DNA of 64,000 nucleotides from Hydrangea macrophylla (GCA_033977485.1 CM066984.1:47960600-48024599); one strand, 5' to 3'; counted from the stretch's first letter, positions 1 through 11,969 are shown. A program made the numbers and translations. The notes: generated by a model from the letters alone, not told the origin.

Positions 1-154
1 TAAAGAGAATTGAAACTAACAATCAGATTTAAGAGAGAAGAAATCAGAGATATAGTTATATTTTTATGAGAGAACTAGAAACCAAGATTAGTATACCTCA
101 AAGGAAGAAGATGAAACAAAAAAAATCAGATTTGGCCTTTCTTTGATATCAATG

Positions 155-162
155 CCTCCCTT

Positions 163-193
<31 letters not shown>

Positions 194-293
194 GGGATAT
201 CTTTTCTTTTCTTTTCTTTTTTTTTTTGTCGGATCTCTTCTTTCTTTCTTTTTTTCTTTTTTTTTTTTTTGTTTTTGTTTTTTTTTTTTGTAT
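155..293 (-). repeat. Long purine tract in the gypsy-1 leader
   Basis: On the plus strand this is almost pure T/C with T runs; on the element strand it is A/G-rich. It lies ~160-300 nt downstream of the PBS in untranslated leader. Equivalent tracts lie between PBS and gag in gypsy-2 and gypsy-3. The lysine-rich ORF it creates is not a gene. Confidence 0.6.
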
Positions 294-447
294 AACTAGA
301 GGCGCAAAAACAAAAAACAAAGAAGAATACAATATAAAACAGAATTTGAAGAACAAAAGAACACGAAGAGTCACGAAGAAAATACGAAGAACAAACAGAG
401 AATAGACGAAAAATTAAAAGGATAGATAACCTGATTTTAGAAACCTT

Positions 448-459
448 GCTCTGATACCA
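448..459 (-). other. Primer binding site, initiator tRNA-Met
   Basis: TGGTATCAGAGC on the minus strand lies 2 nt downstream of the LTR end. This 12-mer is the usual complement of the 3' end of plant initiator tRNA-Met used by many plant LTR retrotransposons. The same site occurs in gypsy-2 and gypsy-3. Confidence 0.85.
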
Positions 460-461
460 AA

Positions 462-1194
462 TGATGCGAACCTCAGTAGACTAGCAATGAGACCCAACAA
501 CAAAGATTGAATATCTTCCCAAGAAAGCTAGAAATCAGATTGTTGTGAAAGTGAACCTGTGACCCAACGCCTATAAAGAGACGCAAACCACAGGTATTCC
601 AATTAGTGAACCTGAGACCCAACGCCTATAAAGAGACGCAAACCACAGGTATTCTTAGTTTTGAACGCCACAAGGTGAAAACCTTGATAAGTTCTGAAAG
701 TTCAATGAAGAACCAAGAAGAAGGAGTAAAAACTCACTTTTTATCAATTTATCAAATCTGTCCATTACAAAAGATAAGCAAGGATATATATAGGCTTGGA
801 ACATCCCTCCAACCATAGGAATAAATGCAAGTAGTTGGAACAACCCTCCAACCATAAGAAATAATGCATTCACGTTTTTTAGCAAATGCTAGTACAAAAA
901 AGTAGTTTAACTCATTAAATGCACTTAAAAACATGAACCAACTCTCAACTACTATCTATAAAACATATATAGCTATATCTTAGAGGTTATATTCAGTCCA
1001 CATCTTCACATGCATGAATTAAATTGACATAGTCTTCATTTCCCTTTGGGCCACTCTTAGGAATGCTAAAATCAGCCCAAATTTCTTGAATCAGCCCATT
1101 GAAAGCTTCTTTGATCTTTTTGGTCCTTGCTCTTGTAATTGGCCCATTTGGAACATGCAATGGATCTTGCAATGGCCCATGTTGATTCTCATCA
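462..1194 (-). repeat. 5' LTR of gypsy-1 (733 bp), containing the 3' end of pol
   Basis: Minus-strand LTR, TGATGA...GCATCA. Its first ~190 nt encode an open C-terminal pol tail with the motif GPITRARTKKIKEAFNGL, ending in a TGA near 1005, so the LTR overlaps the coding region as in gypsy-3. A TATA-like AGCCTATATATATCC (minus, about 783-798) is the probable LTR promoter. The boundary to the PBS is 461/462. Confidence 0.78.
551..658 (-). repeat. 55-bp tandem duplication inside the gypsy-1 LTR
   Basis: Two near-identical copies, 551-605 and 606-658, each starting GTGAACCTG and ending around CACAGGTATTC. Not present in the gypsy-2 or gypsy-3 LTRs. Confidence 0.8.
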
Positions 1195-2982
1195 ATAGGC
1201 TTTCATAAGGTCAACCTTGGCAGCTGCACGGGGTTGACCCGAAGGCTTATGACAGTCCCTCATGAGATCCTGAGCTAACAGAATGTTGTCACTTATCTTT
1301 CGACCTTTGATAAAGGCAGATTGGGCATTGTCAACAAGATTAGGAAGGACAATTTGAAGTCTTTTTGCAATGATTTTAGAGATACATTTATAAACGGTAT
1401 TGCAACACGAAATAGGACGAAAGTCTCCCATTTTAGAAGGATTAGGAATTTTCAGAATAAGGGCAATTATGGTTGCATTGGTCTCTCCCAGAATTTCTCC
1501 TTGAATAAAGAATTCTTTGATAGCTTGAGTAACTAAAGGACCTGTGATATTCCAAGTTTCTTTAAAGAAATGTGCATTGTAACCATCAGGACCCGGGGCT
1601 TTGTTACTGTGGATGCTAAACATGGCCTCCTTGATCTCAGTATCACTAGGGATATTATCCATACTAGAGATGGCTTCAGTTGGGATTCTTTTATGGATAA
1701 CATCCCTGAGAACATTATAACTGGGATAGATGTTAGCAGTAGAGGTACCAAGCATAGTTTTAAAATACCTAATGGCTTCCTGTTGGGCTTCCATATCATT
1801 TTTGGTCCGTTCCCCATTAGGTAAGAGGAGGGACACTATCCGTTTTCTGTTCCTACGATTCTTGATGGATTGGTGAAAGAAAGTAGTGTTCTTATCTCCT
1901 GCTTCAAGCCATTGGACTCTAGATTTCTGTCTCATAACTTCCTCTTCCACACGAATGGCTTCTAAGAAAATTCCCATGAGGTGACGTTCTTGGACTTTAA
2001 GTGTTATGTCATGGGGGTGTTCATCAATAAGTCTTTGGCAATGCAGAAGATCTTCCCTAGATTTGTCAGCATGTAATTTTTCTCTCCCAATTGAGTCTCT
2101 AGAAAATTTTTTAAGCTCAATTTTGAGATTTTTAAGCTTTTTACATAATTGGAATTGATAGTTACCTTCAATATTAGTAGCCCAAGAGTTTCTGACCAAG
2201 TCATCAAATTTATCCAGTGAAGTCCAATAATTATAGAATTTAAACGTGTGACCTTTCTTCTTACTAGCATTATCCATTTTAACAAGAATAGGAGAATGAT
2301 CAGAAATACTAGAGGGAAGGAACTGAGCATAGGCTGAGGGGAATTTGCCAAGCCAATCTTGGTTGACAAGAGCTCTATCCAGCTTTTCTTTATACCTGCT
2401 TGTGCTCCAAGAGAAGTAAATCCCTGTGAACCGAAGGTCTACAAGGCAAGAGGCATTCACACACTCATTAAATTCCTCAGCCCCTTGGTCTCTCCCAGGT
2501 TTACCCCCAAACTTCTCATTAGAATTAAGCACTGCATTGAAGTCACTAAGCGTAATCCTATGACCAAGGGAGGCTGAGATGGACTTGATGTTAGCCCACA
2601 AGTTCCTCCTCTCTTGAATGGTATTAAAACCATACACGAAAGAGGCTACAAACGAAGTAGACATGTTAAGATCTTGGATAGAAACATGAATTAGCTTACT
2701 AGTGTTTTTCAAAACAGTTAACTTAACTTTGTTAGGATTCCAGCCAACCCAAATTCTATCCACAGAATTTGGTTGGCTGTTAGTAACAAAATTCCAATCA
2801 GGTAGAATTTTCTTTTGTATACTATCTTGGTTAGGCATTCTAACTTTAGACTCGGTGATACCCAAAATATCAATATGATTAGCAATAACAAATTTGGAAA
2901 TTTCCATTTGTTTTGAAAGCTGATTAAGACCCCTAATATTCCAACAACCAATTATCATTAAGTACGTGTAAATGGGTGTCAT
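1195..2982 (-). CDS. LINE A ORF2, 5' part: endonuclease + RT N-terminal half
   Basis: 596 open codons. The N-terminal ~230 residues are an AP-type endonuclease: WNIRGLNQ (Asn), ITESKVR (Glu), SDFNAVLNSNE (Asp/Asn; the usual GDFN reads SDFN) and SDHSP (Asp-His) are all visible. RT follows, with GPDGYNAHFF, RPISCCNTVYKC, AFIKGRKISDN and the motif-A segment KVDLMKAY, where gypsy-1 interrupts it. FADD and zf-RVT are therefore missing. The ATG at 2982 overlaps the ORF1 stop (ATGA); a second in-frame ATG 24 nt downstream matches the starts in LINE C and LINE D. The fragment has no stop until the junction. It would nick target DNA and begin cDNA synthesis in an intact element; here it is dead. Confidence 0.85.
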
Positions 2983-3078
2983 TTTTTAGCTGAAAAACTA
3001 CTGTTCTTGTTCTTCCTACCTTGTTTAACATTCTTATAAGGGGACTGAGACTTAGAAGAGGATGGAGATTGAGAGACT
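2979..3078 (-). pseudogene. LINE A ORF1, 3' end, separated by LINE B
   Basis: A Ser/Lys-rich basic tail ending SFSAKK and a TGA. It continues the frame of the ORF1 C-terminus at 5746 once LINE B is taken into account; both sides share the residues VSQS because the TSD duplicated those codons. The stop TGA overlaps the ORF2 start as ATGA. Confidence 0.75.
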
Positions 3079-3094
3079 TTTTTTTTTTTTTTTT

Positions 3095-3471
3095 CGGAAA
3101 ACGGTAAATATATTCCAAAAAAGGGTTGTACAAAAGTACAAGGGGCATACCCCAGGATATACAGTAAAGCACAAAGCATAAGGACAAGTGGCAAATCAAA
3201 CCACTAAGAATGCCTCAAAAGGCCAAAGGGACAAAACAACAATCCAAACCAAGCAAACAATCCAACAAACAAAACAAAATACAAGGGGCATACCCCAGGA
3301 GCAGCAAAAGGCGCAAATCAAAAGGACAAATGGCAATGCATACCACAAAATGCCTCAAAAGGCCAAAAACCAAAACAGGATCCAGCAAGGATCAACTCAA
3401 AGAATCAAAACAAGGAGCAAGCCAAGTCAACACCAAGAAGAGAAACAACAACATCAAAGACCACCAAAGAA
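3095..3471 (-). repeat. LINE B 3' UTR with internal duplication of the tail hairpin block
   Basis: The block ACAAGGGGCATACCCCAGG ... TGCCTCAAAAGGCCAAA occurs twice, at about 3137-3231 and 3283-3366. The element therefore has two copies of the GGGGTATGCCCC hairpin upstream of its poly-A; other LINE tails here have one. Confidence 0.75.
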
Positions 3472-5731
3472 TTAATCCCAATTTCTAAGTAAGGCTTCAA
3501 GTTGGTTGTGCCTCTTCCATTTAATCCTAATTTGAGCATTGATTTGTGAGGCAAAAATCTTCAATAAATGCTCTTTGGGCGTGGGGGCATTTTGAAAAGT
3601 TCTTCTATTTCTCTCTTTCCATAATCCATAGATGGTAACTCCTAAGCAAATTCTGGGAATCAAATGATGAGGAGTCTTCCCTTTCCAATGTTGGATCATC
3701 CAAGTAACCGTGTTCTCCCAAGGGGTCCCATTCCACACCAAGTTACACCTCCTCATCAAATCCTGCCAAATGAAATTGGAATAATTACAATCAAAGAAAA
3801 GATGCTCATGAGAATCCATATTTTGAAGGCATAATGCACAAGCTAAAGGCCCAGGAGTAAAGGAACAAATTCTATCCTGGGTGGCAAGTCTACTCTGAAT
3901 GGCAAGCCATAATATAAAATTCTGTCTAGGAGAACACACAGAGTTCCAGACAAAAGCATGCCATGGAACATTAGGAGTAGAAGGTCTAAGGTGGTTCCAA
4001 ACATGGGAGAAATTAAACTTGCCATTAGGAGACGAAGTCCAAACAATCTTATCTTGCAAAATAGAAGGCTTATAAAAATTGGTCAAATAATTCCGAACTT
4101 CATTAAGGCCAATAGAAATTGAAGATGGCCAATTCCAATCCAAATGAGAAATAATGGTTGCTACTTTAGCATTGGGATCTATGGCAGCATCATAGGCAAT
4201 TCTTGGGGTGTAAACCTCAAATAAAGGCCCACAAGGGAGCCAATTGTCATGCCAAAGGGAGGTATGTAAGCCATTTCCAATTTTATGTCTAATTAAAGGC
4301 CTGGCTATATTCCTGAGTTTTAGTAGCTTACGCCAATACCAAGAGCATTTACCAGGGGCTTTCACCTCCCAAATGCTTTTGGTTTTGAGCATGTACATAT
4401 GGACCCATTGCTTCCATATGGAATTATTAGCAGGATCAAGAAGGTTTCCTAAATGTTTAAGATTAAGCACAATATTAGTAATGAAAATATCCTTGAAACC
4501 GAGGCCGCCTTCTTTTTTGGATTTACAAACTTTTGCCCAAGCTATTTTAGCACCATGGGCTTTATCCGTAGTACCACTCCAAAGAAATCTGCTTAAACAT
4601 TGTTCCACCTGCTTTAGGACACTTTTAGGTAAGATAAACATGCCAGACCAATACAACTGAATACCAGATAAAACAGAATGGATAAGCTGAATCCTACCCG
4701 CATAAGACAGGGATTTGGACTTCCAAGAATTAATACGAGAGCAAATCTTAGAAATAAGCTCTTCACAATGAATTTTCTTTAATTTAGTTGTTATCAGAGG
4801 AACACCTAAATACTTTAAAGGAAGACAACCTTTAGAAAATTGGAGTTCATTAATCAACTCAGTTGCCAAGTCATCATCCATCCCAGATAAGAAGAGACAA
4901 CTTTTAGAATTATTAGCTTGCAAGCCAGAGACATCATAAAATTGGTTCAAAGTACGTCTAATAAGCTTAGCAGATTCCAAGTCTCCATTTAAAAGAATAA
5001 TAAGATCATCAGCAAAGCAAAGGTGTGAAATTTTCAATTTATCGCATTGCCAGTGAAAGGGAAAGAAATTATTATGGATATTGAAATGGAGAAGTTGGCT
5101 AAGGGAATCCATAATAATCACAAATAAGTAGGGGGACATAGGATCTCCCTGCCTAAGCCCTTTGGCTCCATCAAAGTATCCCACAGATTCACCATTAAAA
5201 CTAATGGAGTACCTGGGGGTAGAAATACAAGCTTGGATCCATTTTCTAATCAAAGGTGGAAAGCCCAAAACATTAAGAAGGTCAAAGAGGAACTTCCAGT
5301 TAACATGATCATATGCTTTCATAAGGTCGACTTTGGCGGCAGCCCTAGGTCTACCACCAATTTTATGGTAATCTCTTAAGAGGTCTTGGGCAAGCAAAAC
5401 ATTATCACTAATTTTTCTCCCTTTAACAAAAGCAGATTGTGCTTGATCTATAAGATTGGGGAGGACCAATTGGATTCTATTAGCAATAATTTTGGAGATG
5501 CATTTGTAGATAGTATTACAGCAGGATATAGGCCTAAAGTCACCCATCTTAGAAGGATTAGGGACTTTAGGGATCAAGGCAATAATAGTAGCATTAGATT
5601 CTCTAAGCATTTCTCCCGTAGTAAAAAATTCAGTAACAGCGTAAATGATATCTGGCCCCACAGTAGGCCAAGATTGTTTGAAAAAATAGGCATTAAACCC
5701 ATCAGGGCCTGGAGCTTTATTATCATCTTCC
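3472..5731 (-). CDS. LINE B ORF2 fragment: RT + zf-RVT, uninterrupted
   Basis: About 753 codons, open from the truncation point to the natural stop. RT motifs in order: GPDGFNA, RPISCCNTIYKC, AFVKGRKISDN, KVDLMKAYDHVNW (catalytic Asp), GAKGLRQGDPMSPYLF, LCFADDLIILL (FADD pair) and YLGVPL. A C-terminal zf-RVT module (FILWLAIQSRLATQDRI, CALC, HLFFDC) follows, then the basic tail ending ALLRNWD. There is no RNase H domain. The lack of stops over 2.2 kb suggests a fairly young insertion, but without endonuclease, ORF1 or promoter it cannot act alone. Confidence 0.88.
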
Positions 5732-5745
5732 GAGATTGAGAGACT

Positions 5746-8700
5746 TGTAAAGTAGTAATGGGAAGAGCCACCTCCTCTATCGCTTCAGGGTGATCTGTTA
5801 GCTTATCTTCTTTTGTAATTTCATCATCCTCTAATGTAGGTGTAGAATTGTTTTTGTGTTCCATTGGAGATCCATGGTGCACCCCCTCCTTCACTCCCTT
5901 CTTCACCCAATTTGGTCGGAAAAGAGACCTCAGCATTTTCAACCTCATCACCTTCCTTTTCCAAAATAGAGAACACATTTGCCTTTGGAATTTCCTGCTG
6001 ATTATTGTGCATGCTAGGGCATTTCATATTCTCTCTGTCTTTAGTTTCCCCTGTCCCTTTGTTGTTATGAGGGGACTATGTCCCCACACTGGGTATAGGT
6101 ATCAAAATATCCTTAGGAGCAATTTGGGAAGAGGCAGATTGGTCAACAACTGGATCATCCACAATCACATTCTTGCCTTTATCTCTCGTCATCCAAATCC
6201 CTTCTCCCTGGTCTTGTTGTGGAATGAGTTGCTGGTTTGCTACTACTACATGAGCTTGCTTTTGGGTGACTTCTAGTCTGGATATTTTATTGCAATCATG
6301 GCCAAATTTTTTACATTTTGCACATCGAATAGGGCTCCATTGGTACTCCACTTTAATGTTGTTCAACTCAAGCTCTCCACTAATTGGGTTCTCTATTTCC
6401 AGATCGAAGTCTTTAACCAAATCAAATTTTGCATCAACTTCCACACAAATTCTGGCAAAAGAAATTCTTCGGCAAGAGGCTGTCATTTTATGAACATGAA
6501 GAGGTTTCCCAACAGCACTTGCAATGTAACTAAAACCCTCACTATTCCAGTATTCAAGTGGAACATTGTATATGTTGACCCAAATGCGGATTGTGGACTG
6601 TGCTTCCTTTGTTAATTCCATCCCTTGCTGCCAATTTCTGAGAATAACTGGTTGTTCGGCTACATGCCAGGGTCCACCTTCAAGAACAACATCACTTTCT
6701 TCCTTGGTGTTAAATTTGAAGAAAAAATAGCCGGAGTCCGTTGCTAACATATCATGCAGCCCCAGTTTTTCCCAAAGTCTGGTAGAGGCTGTTTTAACCA
6801 ATGAGTAGGGTAGGCGTTTGCCAATGAAATACCCAACCAACGTATTATCTTATGACTTGCTACCTTCTTCAGCTATATCTTTTGGGATACTAACCTTAAT
6901 GCGATTCATATCTCGGTTGGGTTTGTAGTAGTTTAACCCAGTAGCAATTTTAGGTTGCAAGATGGAAGCCCATCTGGTACCTTTTGAGTGGATAGGATTA
7001 TGGGGGTTAGTTGGGCTTGTAGGGTGGTGATAGTTCATATGGTTAAAGAGAGGAGACCCTATTGGCAAACGAGGGCAGGTCTCTGTAGTGCTCTTAGGTG
7101 GGCCAGTGGCTTTAGTAGTGGGAATGGGATAAACACTATTTAAGGCGGGAAAATTCATGTTTGCTTGGCTGGGATGGCTCGGCTCGGAGATATGTAGAAA
7201 TGAGTCGCAAGAGTTGGTTGGTTTGGGGTCAATTTGGGTAGCCACGGGTTGAGCAGGATGGCATAGATTAGTACATGCGCTGGGTTTAGGGTTATGGGTT
7301 GAGGCCCTAGACACCTCCGCGGGAAAAGTGGATAGCCTACTGCTACCCATGTACGTGTTAGCAGAATGCAGTGTCTTTGTCACAGTCCCTGTCGTAGTTT
7401 GCTTCCCAATGTCCTCCGCGTGATCTAAGCATGCAGAACCAGTAGACAAAGCACCGTGAGGATCAGAAAAGGCATAGGAGCCCATGTGGTTGTCCTTCTC
7501 ATGTGGGTCATTGAGTTGGCGTGTAGAAATGGTTTTACCAACAACTTTTGAAGAAATATTTAAAAAACTATCCACATGGGTATGTGGTAGGTGTGTAGGT
7601 AAAGGCAACTCAGCAACTTTCAGGGATGCTTTTAAGTTTCCCATATAGCCGTTAGGCTCAACTTTGAGAGGACAGTGGGCCTGGTCGAAACAGTGTTGAT
7701 AGTGAGGCCAGCCAACGTTACACTATTCTGGTTCACATGGTTGATGCGAGAAATAAGGGAATCAGACAAGGCGCCGGATTTTAAGGGAGTGGCAGGTGTG
7801 CCCATGTGCTCATTAACAGGTGCAAGTGACTCCGACAAATAGCCATTGGTGGGAAGTGCGTGTGGAAGGTGCATTTCACTCGCGAAAAACACATTGGAAA
7901 CAGTTACATTACTAGCTTTAGGATCAACCAAGGTAATTTCCTGAATATTGGGTAAGGGAGACCCAATATGCATCTGTTCTTCATCCGAAGCAACACCAGT
8001 ATTACTGCGAATGGCCTTCCATCTCGCTTATTGCCTCCTCCAATAGATTCCCCACTTGAGGTATCAGCTTCACCACAAATATCAAATGGTTTGAATTGGT
8101 TTTTTCTCCAATCCCTCCCTGAATAGTACCCACTTCTTCTTCCACCAGCTCTGTGAGGAGTTCTTCCTAGGGTAGGCCTCCTGAGTCCTTGCTTGATGTT
8201 GCTGGAATCACGAATTGATTTAAGCTTCTCCATTTCTGCCACCAAATTATGAATATGAGCTTGGGCAACATCCAGATCCTTTCTAAGGAGTTCATTAGAA
8301 TTAGTAGAACCAAATATGGCCAGCTTGGGCTGACTGTGAATCTCCTTTATACCTTCGTCATTAATAGCAAAATTCTCAGTTTGGGGGGGATCAAAACCAC
8401 CAGAAACCTTCTCATTAGGTAGACTACAGATTTCCTGTATTCATTCATCATTAATTGCAAAAACCTCAGTCTAGGAAGGATTAGAGATAACAAAACTACC
8501 ATCAGAGATTCCATTGAAGGTAGCAGTTTGCTTCTTCCTTTTAAGAATTTCATTTGAATCTTGAAGAGATTTGAAATTGATATCATGGGCAGATCTTCCA
8601 CCCTCAAAATCATCTTGGACTTCCCAATCTTCATCAAGTTCAAGGTCCTCATCAGAGAAACCATGAACATTAAGCAAGACAGGAGATGGAGGTTCATTGG

Positions 8701-9052
8701 TAACAGGAGTTGTTGATTTAGCACCATTAAGGTCATGTACCATTCCTCCATGATTTCCAGCAGAATGAATTGAACTAGTAGGTTTAGCCTCAATGACTGG
8801 TTTTACAACATTGAGAACTCGGACCTTCCCATCAGAGATGAAACCACCAGGTTGAGGTCCACCTTGAAGTATCACTGAACCATCTCCTTTGAGACAGTAT
8901 TTACTCTCTAGATCTGGATCAATAATACCCAAAGTAGATGAACCTCCAGTATTAGGTAGAACATTTACATGTTTTCCATGATTAACCGAAGGACTTAAAG
9001 AACCAGCAACTTTAGATTTAACATTATCCCTTATCTTCTTATTAGATCCCAT
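5746..9052 (-). pseudogene. LINE A ORF1, main part (DUF4283 + zinc knuckle), broken
   Basis: Reads from an ATG at 9052 (MGSNKKIRDN). An acidic, low-complexity N-terminal extension runs to ~8471 where a TAG stops it. A charged segment (8245-7904) and a Ser/Pro/Thr/His-rich linker (7973-6850, crossing frames) follow. The RNA-binding core (6840-6076) has a DUF4283-like domain (motifs VGYFIGKRLPYSLV, ATDSGYFFFKF, GGPWHV, VPLEYWN) and a CCHC-like knuckle CAKCKKFGHDC. A TAA replaces a Trp codon near 6850, a TAG sits at 6076, and the frame shifts near 5825. By homology with LINE D this would be one ORF of about 1100 codons, long for a plant LINE ORF1. The family role is to coat element RNA. Confidence 0.72.
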
Positions 9053-9175
9053 CTTTAGCTTTGAAAAGAAAGAGAAAAGACAAGTTTTAGAGAGAAGGGG
9101 GAGCTTCTCTCTCTAACCAATTTCCCTCTCTAAAATTATCTCTAAAAGACTCCAACGGATTTTACCGGATATCAT
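9053..9175 (-). other. LINE A 5' UTR and junction with gypsy-2
   Basis: Short untranslated stretch rich in AGAGAG/CTCTCT between the ORF1 ATG and the point (~9176) where gypsy-2 pol sequence starts. The exact 5' end is uncertain by a few bases. Confidence 0.55.
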
Positions 9176-10090
9176 AACCGTGTGGAATCTCTTCGGGCAT
9201 GACGTCACCAAATTCCTGCAAAAGAGAAATATCAGAACTAGGAAAAATGGGCTCAATCTCGTTAGTGTTCAAAACTGCCTCCTGGTACAATAGTACAATC
9301 ATTGGCTGATTTAGAAACATCACTCTTTTGATTTCACTCGCTTTTGCATAGAAATTTGTTTTTCTCTCTATTTTTATCTCTCTAGCCGAATCTTCTCGCT
9401 TTTTTTCTCTCTCAATTTTCTCGGCCTCTCTTTTTTCTTCACTCGAATTTTCACTCTCTTTCTCTCCTTTTTGAACACTCTCCTTTTGTAACCTCACTTG
9501 ATCCTCATAAACTTGTTGCGGGGTTAAAGGTACAAGAGTGATTGAACGTTGATTAAGTACAAATGAATATTTGTTCGTAAAGCCATCATGCTTCACGTGC
9601 CTATCAAACTGCCATGGGCACCCTAACAATAAGTGTCCAGCATGCATCAGTACTACATCACACATCACTTCATCTTTGTACTTACCAATTCGAAATGCCA
9701 CTAACACCTGCTTGTTCACCCTCAACTCACCACTATCATTTAACCATTGCAACTTGTACGGCCTACGGTGTTTCAGCGTGGGCAGCCCTAACTTCTCCAC
9801 CATTATTGTACTTGCAACATTAGTACAACTACCACCATCAATAATCACACTACATACCTTGTCCTTAACATAGCACCTAGTATGGAAGATGTTTTCTCGC
9901 TGCACTTCCTCAACTTCTCTGGCTTGCACACTCAATGCTCTCCTTGCCACTAATATCAATGCATCTGGGGCAACGTACTCCTCCTCAGGAATGTCCTCCA
10001 ATGGTGGCATATCACCGGTGTCAGAATCGTCATCCTCTGTTTCAATCTCACCATAACCCGCTTATTTGGACATTGACTTGCTATGTGTCC
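9176..10090 (-). pseudogene. gypsy-2 pol fragment: aspartic protease region
   Basis: Open frame 10010-9162 in which the retropepsin signature reads IIDGGSCTNVA, followed by LGLPTLKH and LLGCPWQFDRHVKHDGF. A highly charged Glu/Lys/Arg linker follows, then LLQEFGDVMPEEIPHG, where homology to gypsy-3 stops and LINE A begins. The protease would cut the gag-pol polyprotein. The codons after ALSVQAREVEE are colinear with gypsy-3; upstream gypsy-3 has lost the frame whereas gypsy-2 keeps it. Confidence 0.82.
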
Positions 10091-11150
10091 CCTGCCTTGG
10101 CATTTAAAACACTTAATGTCACGATTTCTTTAATAGAAGAATCTGATTTACCTTGATTTCCATGGCTGGTTAATTCTTGTTTTTGCTCAGTTTTTGGCTT
10201 CACCAAAGGCTACTTCTCATCTCTTTTCCAAGTATTTGGTTTTCAAGCGGATGTATTGGAATTTGGCTTGGATTTTGGCTTGGACGTGTGCTGCCGCCCC
10301 TCCTCTTGAGTTGATTCTCAATTTTAATAGCCATGTGTACCATATCCTCCAATTCAACATAGTGTTGCAATTCCACTGCATTGGCAATTTCCCGATTCAA
10401 CCCAACTAAGAATCTAGCCATTGTAGTCTCTCGATCTTCCTCTACATTCGCTCGAATCATCGCAACTTCCATCTCCTTATAATATTCTTCTACACTCCTA
10501 TTACCTTGCCTCAAACTTTGCAACCTGTTATACAACTCTCGATAGTAGTAGCTTGGAATGAATCGCTTCCTCATCACAGTTTTCATATCCTCCCATGTCT
10601 CTATTGGATGCTCCCTATTTCTCCTCCTATTCAGCACTAATTGATCCCACCAAATAATAGCATAATCGAAAAATTCAATGGCAGCAAATTTTACTTTCTT
10701 AATCTCAGAGTAATTGTGGCAATCAAATACCAATTCCACCTTCTTCTCCCATTCAAGATATGCTTCCGGATCAGTCTTTCATTGAAACGAAGGAATCTTC
10801 ATCTTAATACTACCTAAATTATTATCTTCCCGGTTCCTAGCTTCTCTAAACCTAACTTCTCTACCCCGACCACCATATCTCCTCTGATTATCTATTGACT
10901 CCCGATCATTTTGTCCATCAAAGTCTTCCCCAAAATACTCCTCATCATCAACTCTTCTTTGTACATTACGAACATTTTGTGGTTGCCTATGCGGTGTACC
11001 CTCTTCAACTCTATCCAATCTCTCATATATCGGTTCCAATTCTGCCCTCATCATCCGCCTCATCTCCCCCACTAAAGCTTGCATTTGTAAATTCGTAACA
11101 ACCGGCTGTTGAGCCTCTTCATTTGTGATTCTGCGCTGATCTTGAGCCAT
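10091..11150 (-). pseudogene. gypsy-2 gag, disrupted
   Basis: ATG at 11150 (MAQDQRRITNEEAQQ). The first part ends at a nonsense codon (TGA, 10779-10781) just before the retrotrans_gag core. The core resumes at 10739 (VFDCHNYSEIKKVKFAA, AIIWWDQLVLNRRR) and shifts frame near 10260. The zinc knuckle around 10085-10120 is the canonical CFKCQGRGHIASQC, one residue longer than in gypsy-3. Gag would form the nucleocapsid. Confidence 0.82.
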
Positions 11151-11955
11151 AGTTCCTGCAAGAACGGATTAGAAGTAGAATAGATCCTCACTACACTCCC
11201 TCACGTGTTTCACTCAAGAATATAATTCACTCGTGTTTACACTCAAAAATCAAGTCGGCTTTTTCCCTCTTATGTGCTCACTACTCCTGCCTTTTTCCAC
11301 TCGTAGTAATTCTCACTCAGTTCTTATGAAACTGATCAAACAATGACCAGAATTTCTCAGTAACTAGACCAATCAAATTTGGAAGTTGAAAGCTCGACTA
11401 AAAACGAACGCGGATGGCTAGGTTTCCAAAAGCACAAAAAAAATTGGAATTATCGGAAATTTTTTTTCACACTATGGAGTAAGGTCAGATTCGGACTCCT
11501 TAGACTCCAAATATCATAAAACAAAAATAAAATTTTAAGCCGAGTTTTTATCTTCCCGGTTCCTAGTTTTTTTTTTCTTTTTTTTTTTTACCTACCGTAC
11601 CGATCTCTTCTCTTCTCTTCTTTTCTTTTCTTTTTTTTCATTTTTTTTTGAATAATCAGGCAGACTTCACAGTTCACGTATCTGCTTTAGAAACCCTAAT
11701 TCCCGAGAAGGAAAAAAAACCACAATTGGATCACGAGAATTAACAAACACGAAGTAACAAGAGCAAATCACAGATCAGATTCGCAAACCCTAAACACGAA
11801 ATTCCAGATCGTAATCAAACACCTTTTTTTTATACGGTTCAGAAATGAGAACGAATAAGAAAACGAACAGAAACAAAAACGAATAAGAACAGAACCAGAA
11901 GAAACGAATAAGAACAGAAACGAAAAAGATATGATAAACCTGAGACTAGAACTGG
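11151..11955 (-). other. gypsy-2 untranslated leader with purine-rich tract
   Basis: No coding sequence. About 805 nt between PBS and gag ATG, as long as in gypsy-3 (46012-46793). A T/C-rich block (element-strand A/G) occupies about 11565-11655. Confidence 0.65.
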
Positions 11956-11967
11956 GCTCTGATACCA
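11956..11967 (-). other. Primer binding site of gypsy-2
   Basis: TGGTATCAGAGC on the minus strand, 2 nt after the LTR end at 11970; initiator tRNA-Met type. Confidence 0.85.
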
Positions 11968-11969
11968 AC

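Larger units (their letters stand above)
1..1194 (-). mobile_element. gypsy-1: 5' end of a Ty3/gypsy LTR retrotransposon leaving the window
   Basis: Read on the minus strand this is an LTR (1194 to 462), a primer binding site (459 to 448) and an untranslated leader (447 to 1). Gag-pol lies beyond the left edge. The LTR starts with TGATGAGAATC, at the same place in the pol tail as the LTR of gypsy-3 (TGATGCAAATC). The right edge falls exactly where LINE A coding sequence breaks off in the RT motif MKAY, so gypsy-1 inserted into LINE A. Its LTR is clearly diverged from gypsy-2 and gypsy-3: a sister family, not a recent copy. The flanking 5-bp duplicate cannot be tested because the other end is outside the window. 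Confidence 0.8.
3079..5731 (-). mobile_element. LINE B: 5'-truncated LINE with 14-bp target-site duplication
   Basis: Minus strand, 2653 bp. Poly-A (T-run at 3079-3094), 3' UTR (3095-3471) and ORF2 (3472-5731). GAGATTGAGAGACT occurs at 3065-3078 and again at 5732-5745: a perfect TSD that proves insertion into LINE A ORF1. Truncation falls in the RT region, so endonuclease and ORF1 are absent. Sequence is closer to LINE D than to LINE A/C/E. Confidence 0.93.
1195..9175 (-). mobile_element. LINE A: L1-type non-LTR retrotransposon, interrupted by gypsy-1 and LINE B
   Basis: Minus strand. The order is a 5' UTR (9175-9053), a long ORF1 (9052 to 2979, interrupted) and ORF2 (2982 to 1195). LINE B occupies 3079-5731, flanked by duplicates of GAGATTGAGAGACT. 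LINE A itself cuts gypsy-2 in the pol region: gypsy protease-side coding ends abruptly at 9176. The 3' half of ORF2 and the tail lie on the far side of gypsy-1, outside the window. ORF1 is degraded, so this is an old copy. Confidence 0.82.

Noticed and set aside
126..374. 82-residue Lys-rich ORF on the minus strand
   Set aside because: Translation of the purine tract in the gypsy-1 leader; no start context or homology.
4244..4660. 138-residue ORF on the plus strand
   Set aside because: Antisense shadow of LINE B ORF2.
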